From contig JAXJPR010000029.1 in NCBI GenBank assembly GCA_036311565.1, positions 29,156 through 93,155 of the forward strand: 64,000 nt of DNA, written 5' to 3'. Shown here piece by piece: positions 1 through 8,252 of this stretch. A program made the position numbers and the translations under genes. The notes below the pieces were generated by a model. The model was not told where the DNA came from. It ran no database searches and saw only the letters and a list, made by a program, of their open reading frames with translations. Each line of letters starts with the position of its first letter. The stretch's first letter is position 1. This stretch comes from Fimousia sp036311565 (lineage in GTDB: Bacteria > Bacillota > Clostridia > Lachnospirales > Lachnospiraceae).

Positions 1-638
1 TCCTGATTATAAATATGTGCTTTCATAATCTTTTGCGCTTTTTCACTGTTATAATTAAAAATCGCATCTGCGATCTGACGATGTTCACGAAGCAGCGTAT
101 CATGATAATCAAAATCTTTTACATATTCCAAACGATAACGATAAATCTGTTCTCTTAAATTGTTAACGATACTAGTCAGTCTTGGATTATCCACAATTTC
201 AAAAATTACATCATGGAAATCCATATCCTTATCTGCAATTTCAGCAGTGTCTCCCAGCTCAATGGCTCTTTCAAATGCAACCAAAGATCTCTTTAATTTT
301 CGTCTTCCTTCTTCGTTAATACGCTCTGCTGCTAAGGATGCAGCAAGTTCTTCCAGAGCACACCGGACATCCAGTACATCTTTCAAATCCTTTTCTGTAA
401 TTCGCGCAACTTCTGCTCCTTTTCTCGGAATCATGACGACCAGACCTTCCAACTCAAGCTTTCTGATTGCCTCACGGACAGGCGTACGACTAACGCCCAG
501 ACGTTCTGCCAATGCAATCTCCATCAGTCTTTCTCCTGGTGCAAATTCGCCTGTAATAATTGCCTGACGCAGAATATTGAATACCACATCGCGAAGTGGT
601 AGATATTCATTCATATTCACTTTTAACTTGTCATTCAT
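1..638 (-). CDS. GntR/FCD-family transcriptional regulator (3' end cut off)
   Basis: DNA-binding repressor or activator of the FadR/FCD subclass. The visible protein (about 212 residues) starts MNDKLKVNMNEYLPLRDVVF and has a winged helix with the typical RTPVREAIRKLELEGL recognition segment at about residues 50-65, followed by an all-helical FCD ligand domain. The reading frame stays open to base 1, so the C-terminus lies outside the window. The ATG at 638 is preceded by GGAGG ten bases upstream. It begins 18 bases after the ispE stop, so it is probably co-transcribed with ispE. The ligand is unknown; FCD regulators usually bind organic acids via metal-coordinating His/Asp residues. Confidence 0.9.
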   Translation of the reverse strand, partial: MNDKLKVNMNEYLPLRDVVFNILRQAIITGEFAPGERLMEIALAERLGVSRTPVREAIRKLELEGLVVMIPRKGAEVARITEKDLKDVLDVRCALEELAASLAAERINEEGRRKLKRSLVAFERAIELGDTAEIADKDMDFHDVIFEIVDNPRLTSIVNNLREQIYRYRLEYVKDFDYHDTLLREHRQIADAIFNYNSEKAQKIMKAHIYNQ

Positions 639-656
639 TCTCTTTTGTCCTCCCCG

Positions 657-1532
657 TTATTTTTTTCTTATATTATAAGGTTCTACAACATACGCCTGCT
701 TAATAAATGTGAACCTTCGAAGTCCTTCCAAAGCTTTTTTGGCTACAGCCCTCTCTTTAAAAATACCAAATATTGTTGGACCGCTTCCGCTCATCAGCGC
801 ATTCATAGCCCCTTGCTGCACCATGTATTGTTTTACCTCTTCAATTATAGGATAATCTTTTACGGTAACCGTTTCTAATACATTCTCCAAACGATCGGTA
901 ATCCCTTTTAAATCACCGGATTTAATGGCAGATACGATTCCATCAATATCTGGATGATGTTCTAATTCATCTACCTTTAGATTCTGATATACATATTTTG
1001 TGGAAACGCTGATTCCAGGCTTTGCTAATAAGATGTAACAGACTGGCATTGGTGGCAATGGCGTTAAAATTTCTCCAATCCCTTCTGATAACGCAGTTCC
1101 TCTCATAATACAATACGGAACATCTGCTCCTAACTTTACACCATATTCCATTAACTGTTTCTTAGATAATCCCAGCTGAAATAATCGATTCATGCCAACC
1201 AGGGCCGCTGCTGCATTAGAACTTCCTCCTGCCATACCTGCTGCCACAGGAATCCGTTTATCCAGTTTCACTTCAACGCCTTCTTTTATCTGAAATTCTT
1301 CTTTCAGCATGGCGATTGCTTTATAAATCAAATTGTTTTTATTGGTAGGAAGAAATGATAAATTAGTAGTCAGACGAATTTCATCTTTCGGAATCACTCT
1401 CATCGTCAATCCATCAAATAATCCTACTGTCTGCATAATCATGCGAAGCTCATGGTATCCATCTTCTCTTTTTCGTACTACATCAAGACCAAGATTGATT
1501 TTTCCATATGCTCGTAATTGTAATTCTTTCAT
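657..1532 (-). CDS. ispE: 4-diphosphocytidyl-2-C-methyl-D-erythritol kinase
   Basis: GHMP-superfamily kinase of the non-mevalonate (MEP) isoprenoid pathway; it phosphorylates the 2-hydroxyl of CDP-methylerythritol using ATP in the cytoplasm. The 291-residue length fits the family. The N-terminus carries the substrate region AYGKINLGLDV, the phosphate loop PVAAGMAGGSSNAAAAL lies near residues 95-110, and the C-terminal GHMP motif LMSGSGPTIFG near 245-255. Start is supported by TGAGGAGA upstream of the ATG. It sits between sipL and a GntR gene in one leftward run and has its own promoter at 1599-1627. Confidence 0.96.
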   Translation of the reverse strand: MKELQLRAYGKINLGLDVVRKREDGYHELRMIMQTVGLFDGLTMRVIPKDEIRLTTNLSFLPTNKNNLIYKAIAMLKEEFQIKEGVEVKLDKRIPVAAGMAGGSSNAAAALVGMNRLFQLGLSKKQLMEYGVKLGADVPYCIMRGTALSEGIGEILTPLPPMPVCYILLAKPGISVSTKYVYQNLKVDELEHHPDIDGIVSAIKSGDLKGITDRLENVLETVTVKDYPIIEEVKQYMVQQGAMNALMSGSGPTIFGIFKERAVAKKALEGLRRFTFIKQAYVVEPYNIRKK

Positions 1533-1598
1533 TGATTCTCCTCAAATTTTCCTCATCAAATTGTACAAAAATCTGTGCAGTATTATGTATACAGCACT

Positions 1599-1627
1599 AT
1601 TATATCCAATCTATTTCCTATTTGCAA
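1599..1627 (-). promoter_or_regulatory. sigma-A-type promoter of ispE
   Basis: On the minus strand, -35 TTGCAA (1622-1627) is followed after 17 bases by a perfect -10 TATAAT (1599-1604). It lies in the 145-base sipL-ispE gap and would give a leader of about 55 bases. Confidence 0.65.
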
Positions 1628-1677
1628 GCCGTTTCAAGGGTAATTTCCACCCTGTCGATAAAGGGGTTATCCAGGTT

Positions 1678-3249
1678 CTAACAATCCAGACTTTCTTCAA
1701 TTTCTTTCATAATTAAAATGCGATTTCCTGCTTTTACCTCTTCTCCAATTCCCTCATTTAATTTTCGAATAGAATCCATGGTCGTATAATATTGTTTTGC
1801 AATATCCCATAGTGTATCCCCCTGTTTTACTACATATCCAACAATTCCTGGTGCTTGCTGTAATTTTGCAAAATCTAAGTCTTTTTCCTCTATCTGAACC
1901 ATGGCTTTTTTCATTTCTGGAGACAGCACGATCATATTAAAAGTAATTTCTGCTTTTACTTCAATTTCATCTCCATCTAAAAATACTGCGTTTAGCTGAT
2001 CTAAAGCTGTATGAATACTAAAATGATCTTCCTGCTTCATTCCCTTTGCTTCTACAATATAAGAAAATGGGACAATGACTGACATGCTGTTGACTGGTAC
2101 ATTATCATCTGATGTCAGATACAAAACAACTCCATCTAACACACCTTCAATCTGTACTCCACCTTCTACAATTTCTGTCTCATCAATTTTACAAGTACCA
2201 TCCATATATAAAATCTGAAGGACCTTTCCCTGCTGTTGTTTTAGAGAAACTCTTTGATTTAATCTCATTTTTGCCGCATTTTTTGCAACCAGATGTTCAA
2301 ATAAAAATTGGTCATAATGAGGAATCAACTGTTTTTTCCAATGATAAACATCATCAAGAATTTCTATTTCATCTTCTTCATATACTTTTAAGTCCAACTC
2401 CAAACCAATTTCTGCTGATAAAATTCTGGTCTCCCCATCCAAATCAGGTTTTACTTCTAAATTACGGCTGGTAATGCGAAATCCAATGTTTCCTACCATT
2501 CCTTCCATACATTCATAACATTCTAATTCTGTCCGGATTGGCAGTTCCCATTCAACAAATTGAAGCGGCATATGTTCTTCTTCTCCTAAATATAAAAGAA
2601 AAATATGCAATTCTCCTTGAATACCAATTTTATGATCATAGATTTTACTTTCTGCATTTTTAAATTCCAGATAATTCCACAGCGGTTCATATACATTAGG
2701 CTTATTGGCTGGCAATACGACCTCTTCCCGCAATCGGACCATATCTTTTTTATCCACCACCATCTGAGTCATTGCCAGGGTTTTATGTAATGTCTGCACA
2801 CCATCTCCCTGTACATCGGAAATAGCATCAATTTCTTTCCCATCTGTAACTGTAATCTGAAAATTTAACACGGCCCGGATTCCGATTTTTCTGGAATTAA
2901 TCAGACTGATATTCAAATCTTCTAATTCTGGAACCATTGAAACATGGTCTGTAGGGACAACGCCGTCTACATGAAAATATTCTTCGAAATCCAGTGTAAA
3001 CGCCATCACACTGGTTCTTGTATTACCATCACTGCCGGAGTAAAGGATTTCTCCTTCTAATTGTCCATTGAGGCGAATCCGATCCACCATTACTTCAGAT
3101 TCCTGTATTTTTATATTTCCTTTTGATAAAATAATTTTTTCTATATCTATTTTAATATCTGGTACGTTCTTATCTTCATCCAATGTAATCTGTATCTGTT
3201 TTGCGGCTTTTACCGTTGTTGTCTTTAATTTTTTTTCAAAAATATCCAT
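1678..3249 (-). CDS. sipL: SipL-like spore morphogenesis protein (SPOCS and LysM regions)
   Basis: Clostridial partner of SpoIVA needed to build the coat basement layer around the forespore. About 523 residues: the N-terminal two thirds has repeated beta-rich SPOCS/DUF3794-type segments (e.g. GQLEGEILYSG, IQGELHIFLLYLG, IEGVLDGVVLYLT), and the C-terminus is a LysM domain beginning VVKQGDTLWDIAKQYY (about 475-520). I chose the ATG at 3249 (MDIFEKKLKTTTV) because GGAGGG sits eight bases upstream; an earlier in-frame ATG at 3273 precedes that ribosome site. In C. difficile sipL is under sigma-E, and a sigma-E-like promoter is visible here. Assignment to SipL rather than another SPOCS-LysM protein is by length and architecture. 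Confidence 0.88.
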   Translation of the reverse strand: MDIFEKKLKTTTVKAAKQIQITLDEDKNVPDIKIDIEKIILSKGNIKIQESEVMVDRIRLNGQLEGEILYSGSDGNTRTSVMAFTLDFEEYFHVDGVVPTDHVSMVPELEDLNISLINSRKIGIRAVLNFQITVTDGKEIDAISDVQGDGVQTLHKTLAMTQMVVDKKDMVRLREEVVLPANKPNVYEPLWNYLEFKNAESKIYDHKIGIQGELHIFLLYLGEEEHMPLQFVEWELPIRTELECYECMEGMVGNIGFRITSRNLEVKPDLDGETRILSAEIGLELDLKVYEEDEIEILDDVYHWKKQLIPHYDQFLFEHLVAKNAAKMRLNQRVSLKQQQGKVLQILYMDGTCKIDETEIVEGGVQIEGVLDGVVLYLTSDDNVPVNSMSVIVPFSYIVEAKGMKQEDHFSIHTALDQLNAVFLDGDEIEVKAEITFNMIVLSPEMKKAMVQIEEKDLDFAKLQQAPGIVGYVVKQGDTLWDIAKQYYTTMDSIRKLNEGIGEEVKAGNRILIMKEIEESLDC

Positions 3250-3278
3250 AAAAAAATCCCTCCTGCCTTTCATATACT

Positions 3279-3308
3279 AATTTATGATTCACAGTGGGAT
3301 TTTATACC
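3279..3308 (-). promoter_or_regulatory. sigma-E-like sporulation promoter of sipL
   Basis: Minus-strand -10 CATAAATT (3279-3286; seven of eight positions of CATACAHT) lies 14 bases downstream of GGTATAAA (3301-3308), the spacing typical of sigma-E. The -35 match is only about five of eight, so this is a candidate. Confidence 0.5.
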
Positions 3309-3341
3309 TGCTATCATCAGCCAGACGAAACCGTCTGACCT

Positions 3342-3584
3342 CTACAGCAGGCTCATGCGGACATCACGGGTAATGACATCATGATAACTAAATGAAACTT
3401 TTCGGTTGTTTTGTTCTGGTCTGTCGCTAATAATTTGAACAACAAAAATATTCGGATAGGTCTCTAAAATGATTCCCTCTGACGTTTCAAACTGATGGCG
3501 TCCTTTATTGGCACTTAATTGAATCTTGTAACCAACATGCTCTTTGATTGAACGACGTATTAATTGTAATTCCTGCTGCGTCAT
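3342..3584 (-). CDS. veg: Veg family protein
   Basis: Small basic beta-barrel-like protein (80 residues), close to full length for Veg of Bacillus, which stimulates biofilm gene expression by interfering with SinR; its role in Clostridia is not settled. Recognisable features are the IRRSIKEHVGYKIQLSANKGR region and the GIILETYPNIFVV core. It sits just upstream of sipL, a common arrangement in Firmicutes where veg precedes a spore gene and ispE. It is preceded by a strong promoter at 3630-3659. Confidence 0.93.
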   Translation of the reverse strand: MTQQELQLIRRSIKEHVGYKIQLSANKGRHQFETSEGIILETYPNIFVVQIISDRPEQNNRKVSFSYHDVITRDVRMSLL

Positions 3585-3629
3585 AATACCACCCCAATTC
3601 AGTGCAGACTTCTGGACTATTATATAAGA

Positions 3630-3659
3630 ATTTTAACATAAACACATGTTCTTTGTCAA
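3630..3659 (-). promoter_or_regulatory. sigma-A promoter of veg
   Basis: Perfect -35 TTGACA (complement of 3654-3659), 18-base spacer, -10 TAAAAT (complement of 3630-3635, five of six). Strong promoters in front of veg are also known in Bacillus. Confidence 0.75.
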
Positions 3660-3778
3660 TTTATTTTCAGAAAATTCAAAAAATTGAATATATTTTTTAT
3701 ATTTATCTATTTTGAAGATTTTTTTCCATTTACTTTTATCCATATTATTCCTCAAATGTGAAAAAATTATACAAAAAA

Positions 3779-3810
3779 ACATCGCATCAACAAAATAATT
3801 GATGCGATGT
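3779..3810 (-). terminator. intrinsic terminator after pgi
   Basis: Perfect 12-base inverted repeat, ACATCGCATCAA (3779-3790) with TTGATGCGATGT (3799-3810), loop of eight. On the minus strand it runs into seven T residues (3773-3779), closing the pgi transcript. Confidence 0.9.
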
Positions 3811-3829
3811 TCTTACTTAAGGCATTTTA

Positions 3830-5410
3830 TTAGATATTTAATAAATCACTATATACTTTGAGTGCTCCATCTGTTTCATGAGCAAGTACTTTCTTAGCTA
3901 ATACTTTACCAAGCTGTACACCTTCTTGGTCAAAGCTGTTAAGATTCCATACAAATCCCTGGAACATTACTTTGTTTTCATAATGAGAAAGAAGAGCTCC
4001 CAGTGCTTCTGGAGTTAACTGATCACCAATAATGATGCTTGATGGACGTCCGCCTTCGAATTTTTTATTAAGATTTTCATCATCTTTACCACATGCGAAA
4101 GCTACGATCTGAGCAGCTACATTTGCACAAAGTTTCTGCTGGCTTGTACTTCCCTGAATCACAACATCGTTTTCCATCTGGTTATTTTTAAATCCAACGA
4201 ACTGAAGTGGAATAATATCTGTTCCCTGGTGAAGCAACTGATAGAATGAGTGCTGTCCATTTGTTCCTGGTTCTCCGAAGATTACAGGTCCTGTTTGGTA
4301 ATCCACAGGTTCACCATAACGGTTTACTGATTTACCATTTGATTCCATGTCAAGCTGCTGTAAATGAGCAGCAAAACGACTTAACGCCTGTGAATATGGA
4401 AGAACTGCTGTATCACTGTATCCAAGTACGTTACGTTCGTAAACACCAATTAATGCGTCAAGCATTGCTGGATTCTGTAATAAATCTTTGTTCTTAGCTG
4501 TTACGTCTGCTGCAGCTGCACCAGCGAGGAAACGATCAAATACTTCTGGTCCGAATGCGAGTGATAATACTGCTCCACCTACACCTGATGTTGAAGAATA
4601 ACGTCCACCGATATAATCGTCCATAAAGAAAGCTGCTAAATAATCATCGCTCTTTGCCAATGGAGATGTTTCACTTGTAACAGCGATCATATGTTTAGAT
4701 GGATCTAATCCAGCTTTTTCTAAAGCATCTTTTACGAAAGATTCATTTGTTAATGTTTCAAGTGTTGTTCCTGATTTAGAAACAAGTACGAAAATAGAGC
4801 GTGCTACATCAATATTACTTAAAACACCTGTTGCATCGTCAGGGTCAACGTTACTGATAAATGTAGCTTTCATTTTTAAGGTATCATTTACCTTTGCCCA
4901 GTTTTCAAGTGCTAAATACATTGCGCGAGGTCCAAGATCACTTCCGCCGATTCCAATCTGTACAACGGTAGTGAATTTTTCTCCAGCTGCATTTGTAATT
5001 TCTCCAGCATGTACTTTATTTGCAAATTCTGCAATTCTCTTCTGTTCATTTACGTAAAATTCACGTTTGTTAACACCATCTGCAATCACATCTTCGCCTA
5101 ACTGTCCACGTGTTAACTGATGAAGAACAAGACGATTTTCGCCTGTGTTGATGGTCTCTCCATTATAAAGTGCTTCGTATTTTTCTGCGAGCTGAGCTTC
5201 ATCTGCTAATTTTACAAGAGCTGCTAAAACTTTATCATCCACTGCTTTTGCACCATAGTTATATGCAAGACCTCCTGCCATTGGTACACTGTACTTTTTT
5301 ACACGTTCTGCACCATTTTCACCAGTCATAGCCTCTGCAAGATTCACACGTTCAACTTCTAAAAGTTCTTTGTATGAAGCGAGTCTATCTAAATTGTTCC
5401 AAGAAATCAT
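3830..5410 (-). CDS. pgi: glucose-6-phosphate isomerase
   Basis: Interconverts glucose-6-phosphate and fructose-6-phosphate in glycolysis/gluconeogenesis. At 526 residues it belongs to the longer Pgi subgroup rather than the ~450-residue Bacillus type. Visible family segments are VVQIGIGGSDLGPRAMY (about 150-167), VSKSGTTLETLTN (about 210-222, sugar-phosphate binding), GGRYSSTSGVGG (about 268-279) and the PVIFGEPGTNGQHSF stretch (about 376-390). ATG at 5410 follows an AGAGGAGG ribosome site. It stands alone between terminators. Confidence 0.97.
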   Translation of the reverse strand: MISWNNLDRLASYKELLEVERVNLAEAMTGENGAERVKKYSVPMAGGLAYNYGAKAVDDKVLAALVKLADEAQLAEKYEALYNGETINTGENRLVLHQLTRGQLGEDVIADGVNKREFYVNEQKRIAEFANKVHAGEITNAAGEKFTTVVQIGIGGSDLGPRAMYLALENWAKVNDTLKMKATFISNVDPDDATGVLSNIDVARSIFVLVSKSGTTLETLTNESFVKDALEKAGLDPSKHMIAVTSETSPLAKSDDYLAAFFMDDYIGGRYSSTSGVGGAVLSLAFGPEVFDRFLAGAAAADVTAKNKDLLQNPAMLDALIGVYERNVLGYSDTAVLPYSQALSRFAAHLQQLDMESNGKSVNRYGEPVDYQTGPVIFGEPGTNGQHSFYQLLHQGTDIIPLQFVGFKNNQMENDVVIQGSTSQQKLCANVAAQIVAFACGKDDENLNKKFEGGRPSSIIIGDQLTPEALGALLSHYENKVMFQGFVWNLNSFDQEGVQLGKVLAKKVLAHETDGALKVYSDLLNI

Positions 5411-5575
5411 TTTTTCTTCCTCCTCTTAAATAATTATTTTATCAACAAAAATCTATAGTGTAGATCATTGTACCCAAAATTTAGATACTACATCCAAATA
5501 AAACAAAAAGGTTCTCATATTAATATTTTAAACACTAAATCACTTGAATGCAATAGACAAATGAAAATAAATTTA

Positions 5576-5606
5576 AAAGGTGAAGACAGCAAGCATCTTC
5601 ACCTTT
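5576..5606 (-). terminator. intrinsic terminator after ftsH
   Basis: Inverted repeat AAAGGTGAAGA (5576-5586) with TCTTCACCTTT (5596-5606). On the minus strand it continues into a T-rich tract interrupted by A residues. It lies 40 bases beyond the ftsH stop. Confidence 0.8.
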
Positions 5607-5645
5607 CAATCACTTGTTAATATATCTTAATATTCCATTTTTTAT

Positions 5646-7559
5646 TTACTCTGCACTTGAATCGTTTTCAACAGCTTTCTCTTCTTTCGCTGGTTCTTCT
5701 ACTGGTTTTCCCGTTCCTTCTACTTCGTGGAAGATTTTCATAAACTCTTTTCCAGTAATGGTTTCTTTTTCACATAAGAACTCTGCAACTCTATCTAATG
5801 TTTCCATATGGGCTCCAATTAATTCCAATGCTTTATCATATGCTTCATTTAAGATTCGCATAACTTCCTTATCAACTTCGGCTTCCGTCACTTCTGAACA
5901 TTCCAGAACTCTTCTTCCATCCAGATACTGTCCACTGACTCTTTCTAAGCCAATCATACCAAACTTGTCTGACATACCGTACTGAGTGACCATGGCTCTG
6001 GCCATAGCAGTTGCACGTTCAATATCATTAGAAGCTCCTGTTGTTACAGATTCAAATTTTAACTGTTCTGCTGCGCGCCCTCCATAGAAAGAAGCCAATT
6101 CGGCAAGCATTTCATCTTTTGATAATAAATACTTTTCTTCTTCCGGCATCTGCATTGTATATCCAAGAGCCCCCATAGTTCTAGGTACAATCGTAATTTT
6201 CTGAACTGGTTCAGAGTGTTTTTGAAGTGCCATAACAAGTGCATGTCCAACTTCATGATAAGCAACGATTTTCTTTTCTTTTTCACTTAGAATTCGGTCT
6301 TTCTTTTCCTTACCAGCAATGACCACTTCAACTGCTTCAAAAAGGTCTTTCTGACTGACTGCATGACGACCTGCTTTTACTGCTGCTAATGCAGCTTCAT
6401 TTACCATATTAGCAAGATCAGAACCTACGGCTCCTGAAGTTGCCAGTGCAATTTCTTCTAAGTCTACCGTATCATCCATTAATACGTCTTTTGAATGTAC
6501 TTTTAAAGTTTCAATACGACCTTTTAAGTCTGGACGTTCTACAATAACTCTTCGGTCAAATCGTCCTGGACGAAGCAATGCTTTATCCAATACTTCTGGA
6601 CGGTTTGTTGCTGCAAGAATGATTAATCCTTTTGATGTATCGAATCCGTCCATTTCCGCTAGCAGCTGATTCAATGTCTGCTCACGTTCATCATTTCCAC
6701 CGCCAAATCGAGTATCACGGCTTTTTCCGATGGCATCAATTTCGTCAATAAAAATAATACATGGTGCCATGGACTGCGCCTGCTTGAATAAATCACGGAC
6801 ACGGGATGCCCCGACTCCCACGAACATTTCTACAAAGTCAGAACCTGATAAAGAGAAAAATGGCACATCTGCTTCTCCTGCTACCGCTTTTGCAAGGAGG
6901 GTTTTCCCTGTACCTGGAGGTCCCACTAATAAAGCACCTTTTGGCAGTTTAGCGCCAATTTTTAAATATTTTTCTGGATTATGAAGAAAATCTACCATCT
7001 CAGTTAAAGATTCTTTTGCCTCTTCCTGTCCAGCTACATCTGCGAATGTAACACCGGTTTTCTTTTCTACATAAAGTTTGGCATTACTTTTTCCAACACC
7101 CATGACGCCTCCTCCGCCTTTTCCAACGTTGCGCATCATCAAATAGAAAAATCCATACAAGAGTACAAATGGTAATACCCATGTGAGTAAAATATTCGTT
7201 AAGGTAGCAGAACTATCCGTTGCTTTCGCACTAAATTTTGCTCCTGAGTCTTTTAACCGGTCTACGACCTTTAAATCTGTTACTTTTGTAACCGTATACG
7301 TAGTTTTCACCAATGGATTTTCCTGTTCTTTTGGAACTACTACATACTGGTCATCCTCAATCGTGACTGATTTGACTTCTTTATTTTCCAACATAGTGAC
7401 GAACTTGTCATATGATATTTCTTTTTCTGTTCCCTCATTAAATCTTGTAATGCATCGATTTACAAAGGCCGTAAAAATCAAGGTAATCACGATAACGAAA
7501 ATTATCATCCTAATCTGATCCTTATTTTTTTTATTATTTCGTTTTTTATTATCGCTCAA
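5646..7559 (-). CDS. ftsH: ATP-dependent zinc metalloprotease FtsH
   Basis: Membrane-bound AAA+ protease that degrades misfolded membrane and regulatory proteins. Order: N-terminal membrane anchor (MIIFVIVITLIFTAFV), extracytoplasmic domain, second membrane segment (LLTWVLPFVLLYGFFYLMM), AAA module with Walker A GPPGTGKT and Walker B IIFIDEIDAIG, SRH region, then the zinc site HEVGH. The acidic C-terminal tail (EEPAKEEKAVENDSSAE) is typical. I place the start at a TTG codon at 7559 because AGGAGG precedes it by seven bases; the longer in-frame N-terminus would read through that site. About 637 residues. Confidence 0.96.
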   Translation of the reverse strand: MSDNKKRNNKKNKDQIRMIIFVIVITLIFTAFVNRCITRFNEGTEKEISYDKFVTMLENKEVKSVTIEDDQYVVVPKEQENPLVKTTYTVTKVTDLKVVDRLKDSGAKFSAKATDSSATLTNILLTWVLPFVLLYGFFYLMMRNVGKGGGGVMGVGKSNAKLYVEKKTGVTFADVAGQEEAKESLTEMVDFLHNPEKYLKIGAKLPKGALLVGPPGTGKTLLAKAVAGEADVPFFSLSGSDFVEMFVGVGASRVRDLFKQAQSMAPCIIFIDEIDAIGKSRDTRFGGGNDEREQTLNQLLAEMDGFDTSKGLIILAATNRPEVLDKALLRPGRFDRRVIVERPDLKGRIETLKVHSKDVLMDDTVDLEEIALATSGAVGSDLANMVNEAALAAVKAGRHAVSQKDLFEAVEVVIAGKEKKDRILSEKEKKIVAYHEVGHALVMALQKHSEPVQKITIVPRTMGALGYTMQMPEEEKYLLSKDEMLAELASFYGGRAAEQLKFESVTTGASNDIERATAMARAMVTQYGMSDKFGMIGLERVSGQYLDGRRVLECSEVTEAEVDKEVMRILNEAYDKALELIGAHMETLDRVAEFLCEKETITGKEFMKIFHEVEGTGKPVEEPAKEEKAVENDSSAE

Positions 7560-7651
7560 CTTTTTTCCTCCTATATATATTACAGGCAATTAGGCTGCCC
7601 GCCAGTCCTTAAAACACAAAACCGTTTTTCTTGGACATTTGCATAGTATTC

Positions 7652-7680
7652 ATTATATGTTTTTGGCCAGGTAAAATCAA
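7652..7680 (-). promoter_or_regulatory. sigma-A promoter of ftsH
   Basis: Minus-strand TTGATT (7675-7680), 17-base spacer and perfect TATAAT (7652-7657). It leaves a leader of about 85 bases before the TTG start. Confidence 0.6.
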
Positions 7681-7727
7681 TAAAACATTTCTAAAATTTA
7701 TGGAAACATCCCATTTCTTTCGCTATT

Positions 7728-8129
7728 TTATAAAAATATGACATTTCTCTTCGGTTTTACGCATTTCATAACAATGTATGGATAGGTTTTAATTCCTTCT
7801 TTTTGAACTTTGTCACTTCCCAGCAGATTCGTATTTACATAGACATTTTCCTGATCTTCAGAAAACTCTACGACCTCAATACTATAACCTCCTCCTTTTT
7901 GTTCCCCATATCCTATTACAATATACATATATTCCTGTAAACTATACGTAAACTGAAACGCTGATTCTTTCTTTTCTTCAATAATTTTTTTCACTTCTTC
8001 CGGTGTCTGATCTTCTGTACAAATTGTAAAATCTCTTTCTTTGCGTTCTTCCTCTTTTTCTTTTTCCACGCATCCGCCTAATACAGCAAGCATAATTACA
8101 CAGCTTAAAATCATTATAAATTGTTTCAT
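7728..8129 (-). CDS. small lipoprotein with PrcB-like C-terminal domain
   Basis: Predicted exported lipoprotein of 133 residues. The signal peptide MKQFIMILSCVIMLAVLGGC ends in a lipobox (LGGC) with lipidation at about residue 20. A charged Glu/Lys linker follows. The GYGEQKGGGYSIEVVEF segment near residues 73-89 looks like the G-x-x-x-x-G-G-Y-S core of PrcB_C domains, found in a protein that stabilises an outer-membrane protease of Treponema; in Gram-positives the role is unknown. It lies between ftsH, a membrane protease, and pgm, both in the same direction. A link to ftsH is only inference. Confidence 0.65.
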   Translation of the reverse strand: MKQFIMILSCVIMLAVLGGCVEKEKEEERKERDFTICTEDQTPEEVKKIIEEKKESAFQFTYSLQEYMYIVIGYGEQKGGGYSIEVVEFSEDQENVYVNTNLLGSDKVQKEGIKTYPYIVMKCVKPKRNVIFL

Positions 8130-8188
8130 GAAAACTGCACCTTATTGTATTCTATATAATATATGCCCGACTTTCTCTTTTAACACAA

Positions 8189-8218
8189 AAAAGGAAACCC
8201 TGACCCGGGTTTCCTTTT
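8189..8218 (-). terminator. terminator after the phosphohexomutase gene
   Basis: Perfect 12-base stem AAAAGGAAACCC (8189-8200) with GGGTTTCCTTTT (8207-8218), six-base loop. The minus strand ends in six T residues, so it serves the leftward gene. Confidence 0.9.
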
Positions 8219-8252
8219 ATGAACATATGATTCCACTGAAAAATACTTTTTA

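Noticed and set aside
3630..3659. Second veg -10 at the TATAAT-like bases near 3620
   Set aside because: Its spacing to the only good -35 is 29-30 bases, too long; TAAAAT at 18 bases was preferred.
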